This document shows, in pieces, positions 27,740 to 37,220 of a stretch of 64,000 bases of DNA. The DNA is from Actinomycetota bacterium (GTDB lineage: Bacteria > Actinomycetota > Acidimicrobiia > Acidimicrobiales > Ilumatobacteraceae). The notes beneath the pieces are model-generated. The model was not told where the DNA came from. It worked only from the letters and a program-made list of their open reading frames with translations, and ran no database searches. The position numbers and the translations under genes are program-made. The first letter of the stretch is position 1. Each line of letters starts with the position of its first letter. The stretch lies in assembly GCA_009704985.1 (NCBI GenBank), contig WLDE01000001.1, forward strand, positions 1 through 64,000, in the 5' to 3' direction.

Positions 27740-29743
27740 ATGCCCCGGATCGTCTTCACCCCGTCCGGCCTCGACGGCGAGGTCGCGCCCGGCACGAGCG
27801 TGCTCGCCGCTGCGCGCGAGCTGGGCGTCGACCTCGACTCGGTGTGCGGTGGCCGCGGCATCTGTGGCCGGTGCCAGGTGGAGTTCCACCCGGGCACCTA
27901 CGCCAAGTGGGCGATCGAGGTGGACGAGACGTCGTTGTCGCCCTGGACCGAGACCGAGCAGACCTACACCGACCGCAAGGGGCTGAAGCCCGACCGCCGG
28001 CTCGGCTGCTGCGCGCTGGTGCAGGACGACCTCGTCGTGGACGTGCCGCCGGAGAGCCAGGTGCACCGGCCGGTGGTGCGCAAGAGCCTCGACCTCGCCG
28101 ACGTCGTGCTCGACCCGAACGTCCACGTCGCCTACCTGCAGCTGCCGCCGTCGGTGCTGGGCGACGCGGCATCGATGACCGACCTGGTCGTGGCCGAGCT
28201 GCGCGACCGCCTCCAGCTCCACGTCACCCACCTGGCGCTGCCCGTGCTCCAACGGGTGCACCGGGCCTTCGACCACGTCGACCGATCCGCCACCGTGGCC
28301 GTGCGCGGCGACGCCGTCGTCGCCGTGTGGCCGGGCTACGTGGAGCGCGTGGTGGGCGCGGCGATCGACATCGGCAGCACCACCATCGCCGGGCACCTGT
28401 GCGACCTCACGACCGGCGAGGTGCTGGCGTCGGCGGGGCGGATGAACCCGCAGATCCGCTTCGGCGAAGATCTGATGAGCCGCGTGTCCTACGTGATGAT
28501 GAACCCCGGTGGCGACCGCCAGCTCACCGTGGCCGTCCGCGAGGCGCTGCGGGAGCTGATCGACCAGCTGTGCCGCGAGGCCGGCGCCGACCCGAGCACC
28601 GTGCTCGAGGTGGTGCTGGTCGGCAACCCGATCATGCACCACGTGGTGGCCGGCATCGACCCGACGCCGCTCGGCCAGGCACCGTTCACGCTCGCGACCG
28701 CCGAGGCGCTCGAGATGCCCGCGAGCGACGTCGAGCTCGACCTGCCCAACGCGCAGGTGTACCTGGCACCGTGCATCGCCGGTCACGTCGGCGCCGACAC
28801 CGCCGCCGTCATCCTGAGCGAGGGGCCGCACCGCTCCCCCACCATGCAACTCCTGGTCGACGTCGGCACCAACGCCGAGATCGTGCTCGGCGACGCGACC
28901 CGGCAGTTCGCCGCATCGAGCCCGACGGGCCCGGCGTTCGAGGGGGCGCAGCTGAGTTGCGGCCAGCGCGCCACCGCCGGCGCGATCGAGCGCGTGCGCA
29001 TCGACCGCGACACCCTGGAGGCACGCTTCAAGGTGATCGGGTGCGACCTGTGGAGCGACGAGCCGGGCTTCGCCGAGGCCACCGCCGAGCTCGACATCTC
29101 GGGCATCTGCGGCTCGGGGATCATCGAGGTCATCGGTGAGATGTACCTCGCCGGCATCATCGACACCGACGGCGTGGTGCAGGGATCGCAGGCCGAGCGT
29201 TCGCCGCGTGTGTACGCGGACGGCCGCACCTTCAGCTACCTCGTGCACGATGCCGACGGGACGCGACTGTCGATCACGCAGAACGACGTCCGCGCGATCC
29301 AACTCGCGAAGGCGGCGCTGCGCGCCGGCATCGAGCTGCTGTTCCACCACGCCGGCATCACCCGGGTCGACGACATCCGCCTCGCCGGGGCGTTCGGCTC
29401 GCACATCGACCCGGTGTACGCGCTGGTGCTCGGACTCGTGCCCGACTGCCCGGTCGAGGGCGTGCGCAGCGTGGGCAACGCGGCCGGGGCAGGCGCCGTG
29501 CGGGCACTGCTCAGCGTCGCCGCGCGACGCGAGATGGAGGCGGCCGTCCGCCACGTCGAGAAGATCGAGACCGCCACCGAGCCGGCCTTCCAGGCCGAGT
29601 TCGTGGCCGCCATGGCGTTCCCCCACGCCACGGCACCGTCCACGCACCTGTCCGGTGTCGTCACGCTCCCCGAGCGCACGGCACCGGGCAACGACGCCGG
29701 TCGAGGGGGCCGGCGCCGTCGGACCCGAGGGGACCAACCATGA
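27740..29743 (+). CDS. corrinoid activation protein, 2Fe-2S + ASKHA (RamA-like, DUF4445)
   Basis: N-terminal CGGRGICGRCQVEF ferredoxin motif; AAIDIGSTTIAGHLCDL...; VDVGTNAEIVLG...GAFGSHID. Confidence 0.9.
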   Translation: MPRIVFTPSGLDGEVAPGTSVLAAARELGVDLDSVCGGRGICGRCQVEFHPGTYAKWAIEVDETSLSPWTETEQTYTDRKGLKPDRRLGCCALVQDDLVVDVPPESQVHRPVVRKSLDLADVVLDPNVHVAYLQLPPSVLGDAASMTDLVVAELRDRLQLHVTHLALPVLQRVHRAFDHVDRSATVAVRGDAVVAVWPGYVERVVGAAIDIGSTTIAGHLCDLTTGEVLASAGRMNPQIRFGEDLMSRVSYVMMNPGGDRQLTVAVREALRELIDQLCREAGADPSTVLEVVLVGNPIMHHVVAGIDPTPLGQAPFTLATAEALEMPASDVELDLPNAQVYLAPCIAGHVGADTAAVILSEGPHRSPTMQLLVDVGTNAEIVLGDATRQFAASSPTGPAFEGAQLSCGQRATAGAIERVRIDRDTLEARFKVIGCDLWSDEPGFAEATAELDISGICGSGIIEVIGEMYLAGIIDTDGVVQGSQAERSPRVYADGRTFSYLVHDADGTRLSITQNDVRAIQLAKAALRAGIELLFHHAGITRVDDIRLAGAFGSHIDPVYALVLGLVPDCPVEGVRSVGNAAGAGAVRALLSVAARREMEAAVRHVEKIETATEPAFQAEFVAAMAFPHATAPSTHLSGVVTLPERTAPGNDAGRGGRRRRTRGDQP

Positions 29744-31302
29744 CCGACACCCACGAACCAGCAGCCGCACCGGCCGGCGGCGGACGGCGCTCCGGTGGCC
29801 GGGCCGGCCGCGCGGCGATGCGCGCGTCGCACGTCGTGGAGCGCGTGCCGTTCCTCACCCGCACACTGCAGCCCTTCGAGGTCGTGAGCGACGAGGGGCT
29901 CGCGCTCATCGAGCACACCGCCGACACCATCCTCGAGGAGGTCGGCATCGAGGTGCGCGACTACCCGAGCGCGCTGCCGATGTTCGCCGCGGCCGGCGCG
30001 CACGTCGACGGCACACGCGTGCGGTTCCCCCGCGGCATGTGTCGTGAGATCGTGTCGACGAACGCCCCGGCGAGCTACGTGCAGCACGCCCGCAACCCGG
30101 CGAACTCCGTCGAGATCGGCGGCCCGACCACCGTGTTCGCCCCGAACTACGGCTCGCCGTTCGTGCACGACCTCGACCAGGGCCGTCGCTACGCCACGCT
30201 CGCCGACTTCCAGAACTTCGTGAAGCTGGCGTACATGAGCCCCTGGCTGCACCACTCGGGCGGCACGGTGTGCGAGCCCGTCGACGTGCCGGTGAGCAAG
30301 CGCCACCTCGACATGGTGTACAGCCACATCAAGTACAGCGACAAGGGCTTCATGGGGTCCGTCACCGCCGGCTCGCGCGCCCAGGACAGCGTCGACCTGG
30401 CCCGCATCGCATTCGGTGGCGACCTCCAGGACCGCACCGTCATGACGTCGCTCATCAACGCGTCGTCCCCGCTGGTGTGGGACGGCACGATGCTCGCCGC
30501 CGCCCAGTGCTACGCCGAGCACAACCAGGCCACGATCATCACCCCGTTCATCCTCGCCGGGGCCATGGCACCGTCCACCAGCGCCGGTGTCGCCGCCCAG
30601 ACACTCGCCGAGGCGTTGGCCGGCATGACCTTCGTGCAGCTCTGCCGCACGGGCGCCCCGGTGATCCTCGGGTCGTTCGCGAGCTCGATGAGCATGCAGA
30701 CCGGTGCGCCGACGTTCGGCACGCCGGAACCCGCCCTCGTGCTGTACACGGTGGCGGCGCTCGCCCGTCGCCTCGGCGTGCCGTTCCGTTCCGGCGGCCA
30801 GCTCACCGCCTCCAAGCTTCCCGACGCGCAGGCCGCCTACGAGAGCGCCAACACGCTGCAGCCGACGGTGCTCGGTGGCGTGAACTTCGTCCTGCACGCG
30901 GCGGGCTGGCTCGAGGGCGGCCTCGCCATCGGGTACGAGAAGTTCGTCCTCGACTGCGACCAGCTCGGCATGATGGCGACCTTCGTCCGTGGCCTGGACA
31001 CCTCGCCCAACGGCCTGGCACTCGACGCGATCCGCGAGAACCCCCCGGGCAACCACTTCCTCGGCACCGCGCACACGCTCGCCAACTTCGAGACCGCGTT
31101 CTACCGCAGCGACACGAGCGACAACTCGAGCTTCGAGCAGTGGACCGAGGAGGGCGGCCTCGACGCCGCGCAGCGGGCCAACGCGCTCTGGAAGCGTCGC
31201 CTCGCCGAGTACGAGCCGCCGCCGCTCGACGACGCGATCGACGCCGAACTGCAGGAGTTCGTCGCCCGCCGCAAGGCCGAGCTGCCCGACGAGTTCGCCT
31301 GA
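29740..31302 (+). CDS. trimethylamine methyltransferase family protein, non-pyrrolysine MttB homolog (possible glycine betaine methyltransferase)
   Basis: Uninterrupted 520 codons without in-frame UAG; MttB-like VVSDEGLALIEHTADTILEEVGIEV...GSFASSMSMQTGAPTFGTPEPALV. Confidence 0.9.
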   Translation: MTDTHEPAAAPAGGGRRSGGRAGRAAMRASHVVERVPFLTRTLQPFEVVSDEGLALIEHTADTILEEVGIEVRDYPSALPMFAAAGAHVDGTRVRFPRGMCREIVSTNAPASYVQHARNPANSVEIGGPTTVFAPNYGSPFVHDLDQGRRYATLADFQNFVKLAYMSPWLHHSGGTVCEPVDVPVSKRHLDMVYSHIKYSDKGFMGSVTAGSRAQDSVDLARIAFGGDLQDRTVMTSLINASSPLVWDGTMLAAAQCYAEHNQATIITPFILAGAMAPSTSAGVAAQTLAEALAGMTFVQLCRTGAPVILGSFASSMSMQTGAPTFGTPEPALVLYTVAALARRLGVPFRSGGQLTASKLPDAQAAYESANTLQPTVLGGVNFVLHAAGWLEGGLAIGYEKFVLDCDQLGMMATFVRGLDTSPNGLALDAIRENPPGNHFLGTAHTLANFETAFYRSDTSDNSSFEQWTEEGGLDAAQRANALWKRRLAEYEPPPLDDAIDAELQEFVARRKAELPDEFA

Positions 31303-31328
31303 CCGGGCCGAGCCCGGCCGCCCACGCC

Positions 31329-31378
31329 CCCTCATGCGATGAGAGATGAGGGTGGCACCGCCGCTCGTCTCTCATCGC
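31329..31378 (+). promoter_or_regulatory. candidate switchable RNA element (alternative hairpins, T-box-like GAGGGTGGCACCGC) ahead of metF
   Basis: CCCTCAT/ATGAGGG and GCGATGAGAGA/TCTCTCATCGC mutually exclusive pairings. Confidence 0.4.
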
Positions 31379-31413
31379 GACCCCACGACACGCACCAGAA
31401 AGCCAGGACGACG

Positions 31414-32280
31414 ATGTCCACCAGTCCGATGCCGACCACCACCACCGCCGTCCAGCGCCAGCTCGTGGCCGAGGCGCGCTACGAGCTCATCCCGCTGAAG
31501 AACGTCGACGCACAGATCGCGCACGTGCCGGCGGGCAGTTCGGTGTCGGTCACCTGCTCCCCGGCGAAGGGTCTGCAAGCCACGCTCGACCTGACGGCCA
31601 AGATCCTCGACCAGGGCTACGAGGCGGTGCCCCACTTCTCCGCACGCCTCACCGAGGATGCCGCCCACGTGCGACGTCTCGCCGAGTTCTGCCGCACCCA
31701 CGCCCTGCGCGAGGTGTTCCTGGTGGCCGGTGACGCGCCGGAGCCGGTCGGCCCGTACGACGGCGTGGTGGCGTTCCTGCGCGACTTCCTCGACACCGAC
31801 CACGGGCTGCAGCGCATCGGCATCACCGCCTACCCCGACGGCCACGCGCTCATCGACCGTGACGTCGTGCACCGTGCCCTCCACGACAAGCAGGCGCTGC
31901 TCGCCGAGGCCGGCGTGCCCGGGTTCGCCAGCACCCAGATGTGCTTCGACGTCGACCAGTGGAAGCGCTGGGCCGCGGCGGAGCGCGCCGCCGGGTTCAC
32001 CCTGCCGCTGCACCTCGGCGTCCCCGGCGTGATCGACCGCGCCAAGCTGCTCACGATGGGCGCTCGGCTCGGCATCGGGTCGTCGATGCGGTTCGTGAAG
32101 AAGAACTCCGGGACGATCTTCAAGCTGTTCTCGCCGACGGGCTACGACCCGTCGAAGCTGATCGCCCCGATGAGCAAGGTCGCCCGCGACCTCGGCATCG
32201 AGGGCCTCCACGTCTTCACGTTCAACAACGTCGAGGCCACCGCCGCCTGGCAGAGGAAACAACTCGCCAAGCTGAGCTGA
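31414..32280 (+). CDS. metF: methylenetetrahydrofolate reductase
   Basis: ARYELIPLKNVDAQIAHVPAGSSVSVTCSPAKG...GIEGLHVFTFNNVEATAAWQ; MTHFR TIM barrel-like. Confidence 0.85.
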   Translation: MSTSPMPTTTTAVQRQLVAEARYELIPLKNVDAQIAHVPAGSSVSVTCSPAKGLQATLDLTAKILDQGYEAVPHFSARLTEDAAHVRRLAEFCRTHALREVFLVAGDAPEPVGPYDGVVAFLRDFLDTDHGLQRIGITAYPDGHALIDRDVVHRALHDKQALLAEAGVPGFASTQMCFDVDQWKRWAAAERAAGFTLPLHLGVPGVIDRAKLLTMGARLGIGSSMRFVKKNSGTIFKLFSPTGYDPSKLIAPMSKVARDLGIEGLHVFTFNNVEATAAWQRKQLAKLS

Positions 32281-32310
32281 TCACTCCGCCATCTGCGGCG
32301 GGCGGGATCG

Positions 32311-34755
32311 TCAGACGAAGGCACCGAAGACGTCGACCACGAGCTGCACACGCGAACCACTGTTGAAGAAAGCCACGTCGGGCGCAGCCGGGACGATCGC
32401 GTGGTTCGGCACCGTCGCGCCGGCTGTGTAGTTGAGCGTCGAGGCGAGCGGTGCCGGCACATAGGAGGCACCCATCGGATACGCGGTGAGGTAGCCGGAA
32501 CCGACCGTGTCCGTGACCGTCACGTTCATCACGAACGCAGACACGGTCGCGGAGTCGTCGATGAGCCGAAGCGTCGATCCGGCCGGCAGGTGACCGGGCG
32601 ACGGCCACGGGCTCCCGATGCGCGTGTCGAGCGACCGGTAGGGCTCGACGGCGATGAATCGTCCGCTGTGACCGACCTCCGCGTTGTCGAACCACCCGAC
32701 GACGTCCACGACCACGTGCGCGTTGCCCTGGTGGTTGTAGATCGAGATGTTCTCGGATTCGGGGACACGGACCACGACCTGGTTCGCCCGCGTCGCCCTG
32801 GGTCCGAAGTTCAGGTTCGACACCTCCGGTCGATCGACGTCGGACGGGTACACGGACAGGAAACTGGGGGCGGTCGTGTCCGTGACCGTCACGTTCAGCA
32901 CCACCGCCTCGGCGTTTCCGGGAACACCCGTGTTCCAGAACGTGGACAGCACTCTGGTCTCACCGGGTCGAAGCGCACCTTGGGGCCCGCTGAGGAACGG
33001 GTCCCTGGTGTCCATGATCCGCGTCGGCGTCTTGGCGCGGAAGCGAAGACCGTCCGGTCCGGCGACGCTCGAGTAGAAGCCGGCGATGTCGACGAGCACG
33101 TCGACGTTGCCCGCCGGATTGAACACCGACACCTGACCATTGCGCCCGACGGGCATCGTGACGAGGTTCGCGACGGTGTCGCCGGCAGCGAAGTTGAGAC
33201 TGGAGATGGTCGGCCGCTCGCCGCCGGCAGGCCAGATCGAGAGGAATCCGGCCGCCGTCGGGGCCACCGCCGTCACGTTCATCACGACGGCGTCGACACC
33301 CGCTGCCGGCACGCCCCCGACACCCGCGACACGCACGTCGATCCACTGGCCGGCGCCGACCGGGGCGGTCAGCCCGTCTCGTCCGAGGCCGCTGCGTGTG
33401 TCGAGGACCCGCTGTGGCGTGAGTGGCGTGTACTCCCCGAGTGAACCTGCGTCAGACGGGAGGAGCGATGCGATCGCAACCGGCCCCGACGACACGGACG
33501 GCATCCCAGGGACGCCCGGGCCCGGAACGCCGATCGGCCCGGGGATCGGTCCAGGGATCGGTCCGGGGATCGGCTGCGGCGGCGTGAACGGTGGGATCGA
33601 CGGCTGCGGCGGCGTGAACGGCGGGAACAGCGGGAGCGTTGGTGTCGGAGCAGGGGTCGGAGGAGGTGTCGGGGTCGGAGCAGGTGTCGGATCTGGTGCC
33701 GGACCCTCGGCCCCGCGCGACAGGTCGACGAGCACCAGGCGGCCGAAGCGGGACATCGGATGGCTCTTGTCGATCACCGCGATCCGGCCGGCCCCGAAGG
33801 GTTCCAGCTCTCGCGGCATGCCTCCCTGCGTCGGCACGGTCCAGTCCGCGACCTGCGCTCGCGTCTCCAGGTCGAAGGCGCGGAGCAGCATCGACGACCA
33901 GCCGTTGGAACTGCCGATGTAGAAGACCCCGGCAACGTCGTCGACCGCGACGCCAGCACCTGCGATCACGGTGTCGGCCAGGGTCGGGACGGGCCCGGAC
34001 ACATCCAGCACCCTGCCGTTCGACTGGATGACGAATCCGTTGGTCGCTGCCAGGATGCCGCCACCGAATCCGTCCTGCGTCGAAGCCGTCACGATGCCGT
34101 TCGCTCCGACGTCGTGGGTGAACAGACGCCCGAGTGTGGATCCGAGGTCGGAGCCGTACAGCCGGTTCGTGCCGGGATCGAACACGATCGAGTCGCTCCC
34201 GATGTGGCCGGCGCTCATCTGCGGGCGGAAGCCGTCCGCATCGACGATCACGATTCCTGCATGCTCGGGGCTGATGCCAGGAAGCCGTTGCGACACCGCG
34301 GCGGCGTCGTTCGACCCGGGCACGGACCGGACGTCCCCGACCACCGGGACGCTCCATCCCTGGTACTGCTCCAGCTGATGGCTCCATTCGACCGTGAAGT
34401 CGTCCAACGACACCTTCGTGATCGCCCGGCGACCATCGATCCCGACGAAGAGCGCGGAGGCGTCGTCGCTGATGTCCATCTCGCTCGGGATCGTCCCGAG
34501 CGAGACGGCGTCGATCACGTCCCATGTCGCCGGATCGATGGTGACCACTTGGTTCGGATACTCCGGATCGGTCTCGTCGACCGATGCGTAGAGCAGATTG
34601 CGCACGGGGTCGTGGACGACGTCACGGACGACCAGATCGGTACGGACGGAGAAGGCCTCGGCGGCCGCGGCGCGACCGGCGGCGCCGAGTGTCGTCACGC
34701 ACACCGTCGTCGACATCATCACGGCAGCGGTCAGCGCACGGGCGAGAGACACCAT
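32311..34755 (-). CDS. secreted beta-propeller protein with Pro-rich linker and three C-terminal 'LDTR...NVTVT...VDVxGxF' repeats
   Basis: Signal peptide MVSLARALTAAVMMSTTVCVTTLGAAGRAAAA; YVTN-like N-half; three ~115-aa repeats starting RVLDTRSG, RIMDTRDP, RSLDTRIG. Confidence 0.8.
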   Translation of the reverse strand: MVSLARALTAAVMMSTTVCVTTLGAAGRAAAAEAFSVRTDLVVRDVVHDPVRNLLYASVDETDPEYPNQVVTIDPATWDVIDAVSLGTIPSEMDISDDASALFVGIDGRRAITKVSLDDFTVEWSHQLEQYQGWSVPVVGDVRSVPGSNDAAAVSQRLPGISPEHAGIVIVDADGFRPQMSAGHIGSDSIVFDPGTNRLYGSDLGSTLGRLFTHDVGANGIVTASTQDGFGGGILAATNGFVIQSNGRVLDVSGPVPTLADTVIAGAGVAVDDVAGVFYIGSSNGWSSMLLRAFDLETRAQVADWTVPTQGGMPRELEPFGAGRIAVIDKSHPMSRFGRLVLVDLSRGAEGPAPDPTPAPTPTPPPTPAPTPTLPLFPPFTPPQPSIPPFTPPQPIPGPIPGPIPGPIGVPGPGVPGMPSVSSGPVAIASLLPSDAGSLGEYTPLTPQRVLDTRSGLGRDGLTAPVGAGQWIDVRVAGVGGVPAAGVDAVVMNVTAVAPTAAGFLSIWPAGGERPTISSLNFAAGDTVANLVTMPVGRNGQVSVFNPAGNVDVLVDIAGFYSSVAGPDGLRFRAKTPTRIMDTRDPFLSGPQGALRPGETRVLSTFWNTGVPGNAEAVVLNVTVTDTTAPSFLSVYPSDVDRPEVSNLNFGPRATRANQVVVRVPESENISIYNHQGNAHVVVDVVGWFDNAEVGHSGRFIAVEPYRSLDTRIGSPWPSPGHLPAGSTLRLIDDSATVSAFVMNVTVTDTVGSGYLTAYPMGASYVPAPLASTLNYTAGATVPNHAIVPAAPDVAFFNSGSRVQLVVDVFGAFV

Positions 34756-34885
34756 CGGCAAACGATAGCGAGAACCTGATCCGCCGGCGAGCGGTCGACT
34801 CCACCACCGGATCGAGTGAGTCGGTCGGCCCACCCGATGACGCATGCGGCTCGGGACCACGACCCCTGCCTCGAGTCGGGCGAGC

Positions 34886-36184
34886 TCAGTCGGTCGTGTG
34901 CTTGCGGTGACGGCGGCGGCGGCCGATGCTCACCACGGTGGCGGGCATGTAGAACGCACGGGCGGGCAGCGACACCTCGTCCCACGGGCGCTTGGTCAGC
35001 GGCGCGCGCCACGCGCGGATGCGCACCACGAGGAACACGGCGATCATGCCGTGGAGGATCACCAGCGTCCAGAAGAACCCGGTCGGGCCGAGGCCGATCA
35101 TCATGCCCGCCGAGGCGAACGGCCCCAGCACGGCACCCACGCCGTAGAGCGTGACGAGCTGCGACGCCGCTGCGTTCAGGTGCTCGGGGGCCACCCAGTC
35201 GTTCGTGTACGCGGCGGCGATCGAGTACAGCGGGTAGCTCAGTCCGCCCAGGACACCGAACCACACGAGCACCATCCAGTGCGTCTCGGGGGTGAGCACG
35301 AGCACCACGCCGGTCCCCATGGCACCGAGCGCACCGGCGAGACCGACGACGCGTCGGTCGAGGTCGTCGGAGGCGGCGCTGATCGGCCACTGGAGCAGCA
35401 TGCCGCCGATGCTCGGGGCCGCGGCGAACAGGCCGACCCACCCCGACGGCAGGCCCACTCGGGTGGCGTACACCGCGGGCAGGCCGATGATCGCTCCGTG
35501 CGCGATGCCCACCAGGAAGCACGTGCCGAGCCCGGTCGGCACCACGTTGGCGAGGTACGCGAGCGACACCTTCTCGCTCGCCTCCGGTTTCGGCGGAGAC
35601 GCCTCCTCGGACAGCGTGACCGGGATGACCGCGAGCGAGGCGGCGATGGCCGCCACGGCGAAGCCAGTGACCACCACGGCATCGAACGCGAACACGACCG
35701 ACTGGCCCGCGGCGAAGGCCCCGCTGACGACGACGCTGTACAGCGCCAGCATCCGGCCGCGGTTCTCGTTGGTGGCGAGGTCGTTGAGCCACGACTCGGC
35801 CACCACGTACTGGCCGGCGAAGCACAGCCCGGTCACGAGCCGCAGCAGCGCCCAGGGCAACCAGTGGTCGGTGATGCCGACGCCGAGCATCGCGACGGTG
35901 AGCAGCGCGGCGAGCGCCGCGTACGCGCGGATGTGCCCCACCGTGCCGAGCGCCAGCAACGTGAGCCGCGAACCGAGCACGAACCCCAGGAAGTACGCGG
36001 CGCTGATGATGCCCGTGACCGCGGTCGGCAGTCCCTCGGTCTCGGCGCGCACACCGAGGAGGGTGCTGAACAGACCACCGGCGAGCAGGAGCAGGGCGAG
36101 TCCGACGAACAGGCCCCACGTGGCGAGCGCCAGGTCGCGGCTGATCGCCGCACCTGCGTCGACGTGGTGGGTGTCGTGGCTCAC
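34886..36184 (-). CDS. MFS transporter
   Basis: 12-TM pattern; GLLSGLLGVR-type SAAYFLGFVLGSRL...ATNENRGRMLALYSVV. Confidence 0.87.
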   Translation of the reverse strand: MSHDTHHVDAGAAISRDLALATWGLFVGLALLLLAGGLFSTLLGVRAETEGLPTAVTGIISAAYFLGFVLGSRLTLLALGTVGHIRAYAALAALLTVAMLGVGITDHWLPWALLRLVTGLCFAGQYVVAESWLNDLATNENRGRMLALYSVVVSGAFAAGQSVVFAFDAVVVTGFAVAAIAASLAVIPVTLSEEASPPKPEASEKVSLAYLANVVPTGLGTCFLVGIAHGAIIGLPAVYATRVGLPSGWVGLFAAAPSIGGMLLQWPISAASDDLDRRVVGLAGALGAMGTGVVLVLTPETHWMVLVWFGVLGGLSYPLYSIAAAYTNDWVAPEHLNAAASQLVTLYGVGAVLGPFASAGMMIGLGPTGFFWTLVILHGMIAVFLVVRIRAWRAPLTKRPWDEVSLPARAFYMPATVVSIGRRRRHRKHTTD

Positions 36185-36263
36185 GACGCCACGCTACGGC
36201 TCGGACGACCGACGCCCGATGGACCGCCGGTGTCGACCCGGTGAACGACGCTGCGCGGCCGGC

Positions 36264-37220
36264 TCACCCGCCGCGACGGCGACGAATCTCGGCGGTGATC
36301 GCGGGCACGACCTTGTGCAGGTCGCCGATCACCGCGTAGTCGGCCTTGGTGACCATGTTCGCCTCGCGGTCGGTGTTGATCGCGAGGATCTTCTTCGACG
36401 CCATCGCGCCCACCCAGTGCTGGATGGCGCCCGAGATGCCGCACGCGATGTACAGGTCCGGCGCGATGCGGGTGCCGGTCTGACCGACCTGGTCGGTGTG
36501 GTTGCGCCACCCGTTGTTCGTCACGGCTCGCGAGCAGCCGACGACGCCGCCGAGTTCTGTGGCGAGCTCCTCCAGCGGCGCGAACGCCTCGGCCGACCCG
36601 ACACCACGACCGCCACCGACCACGAGGGGTGCGGTGCCGAGCGTGACGCCGGCGGCGCGCTCCACGCGCTCGCACACGACCGTGCGGGCGAGCGACGGAT
36701 CGAGGTCGACGGCGAGCGGCTGCACCGCTCCGGCGGTGGGCGACTCGCTCGCCTCGACGGAGTGGTGCGCCACGGTGACGAGCTTGGTGGCAGCGGTGAG
36801 GGTGCACTGCTCGAGCAGCGAACCTCCCCAGCGCACGCGGGTGATGGTCCACGTGTCGCCGGCGCCGATCTCGGTGCAGTTCGCCACGAACGGCAGGTCG
36901 AGCCGCGCCGCGGCCTGCGCGAGCACCTCGTTGCCACGGTCGGTCCCGCACGCCACCACGGCGTCGGGCTGCAGCGCGCGCACCGCCTGGGCGACGCTCT
37001 CCCCCCACGCCTCGGGGCCGTAGTCGGCGAGCAGGTCGTGGTGCACCTGGTGCACCACCGCCGCGCCGTGCGCGGCGAGCACCGCGGCGCTCGCGTCCGC
37101 GGCAGCGCCGAGCGTGAGGGCGTGCACCTCGCCACCCAGCGACCGCGCCGCGGTGAGCGCCTCCAGCGACGCCGGGGCCAGGGCGCCCCGGTCGTGTTCG
37201 ACGACGACGAGCACGCTCAC
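36264..37220 (-). CDS. etfA: electron transfer flavoprotein alpha subunit
   Basis: VGQTGTRIAPDLYIACGISGAIQHWVGAMASKKILAINTDREA. Confidence 0.96.
   Translation of the reverse strand: MSVLVVVEHDRGALAPASLEALTAARSLGGEVHALTLGAAADASAAVLAAHGAAVVHQVHHDLLADYGPEAWGESVAQAVRALQPDAVVACGTDRGNEVLAQAAARLDLPFVANCTEIGAGDTWTITRVRWGGSLLEQCTLTAATKLVTVAHHSVEASESPTAGAVQPLAVDLDPSLARTVVCERVERAAGVTLGTAPLVVGGGRGVGSAEAFAPLEELATELGGVVGCSRAVTNNGWRNHTDQVGQTGTRIAPDLYIACGISGAIQHWVGAMASKKILAINTDREANMVTKADYAVIGDLHKVVPAITAEIRRRRGG

Noticed and set aside
29740-31302. Pyrrolysine-containing MttB
   Set aside because: Reading frame is continuous for 520 codons without an in-frame UAG; no pylT/pylS seen in the window
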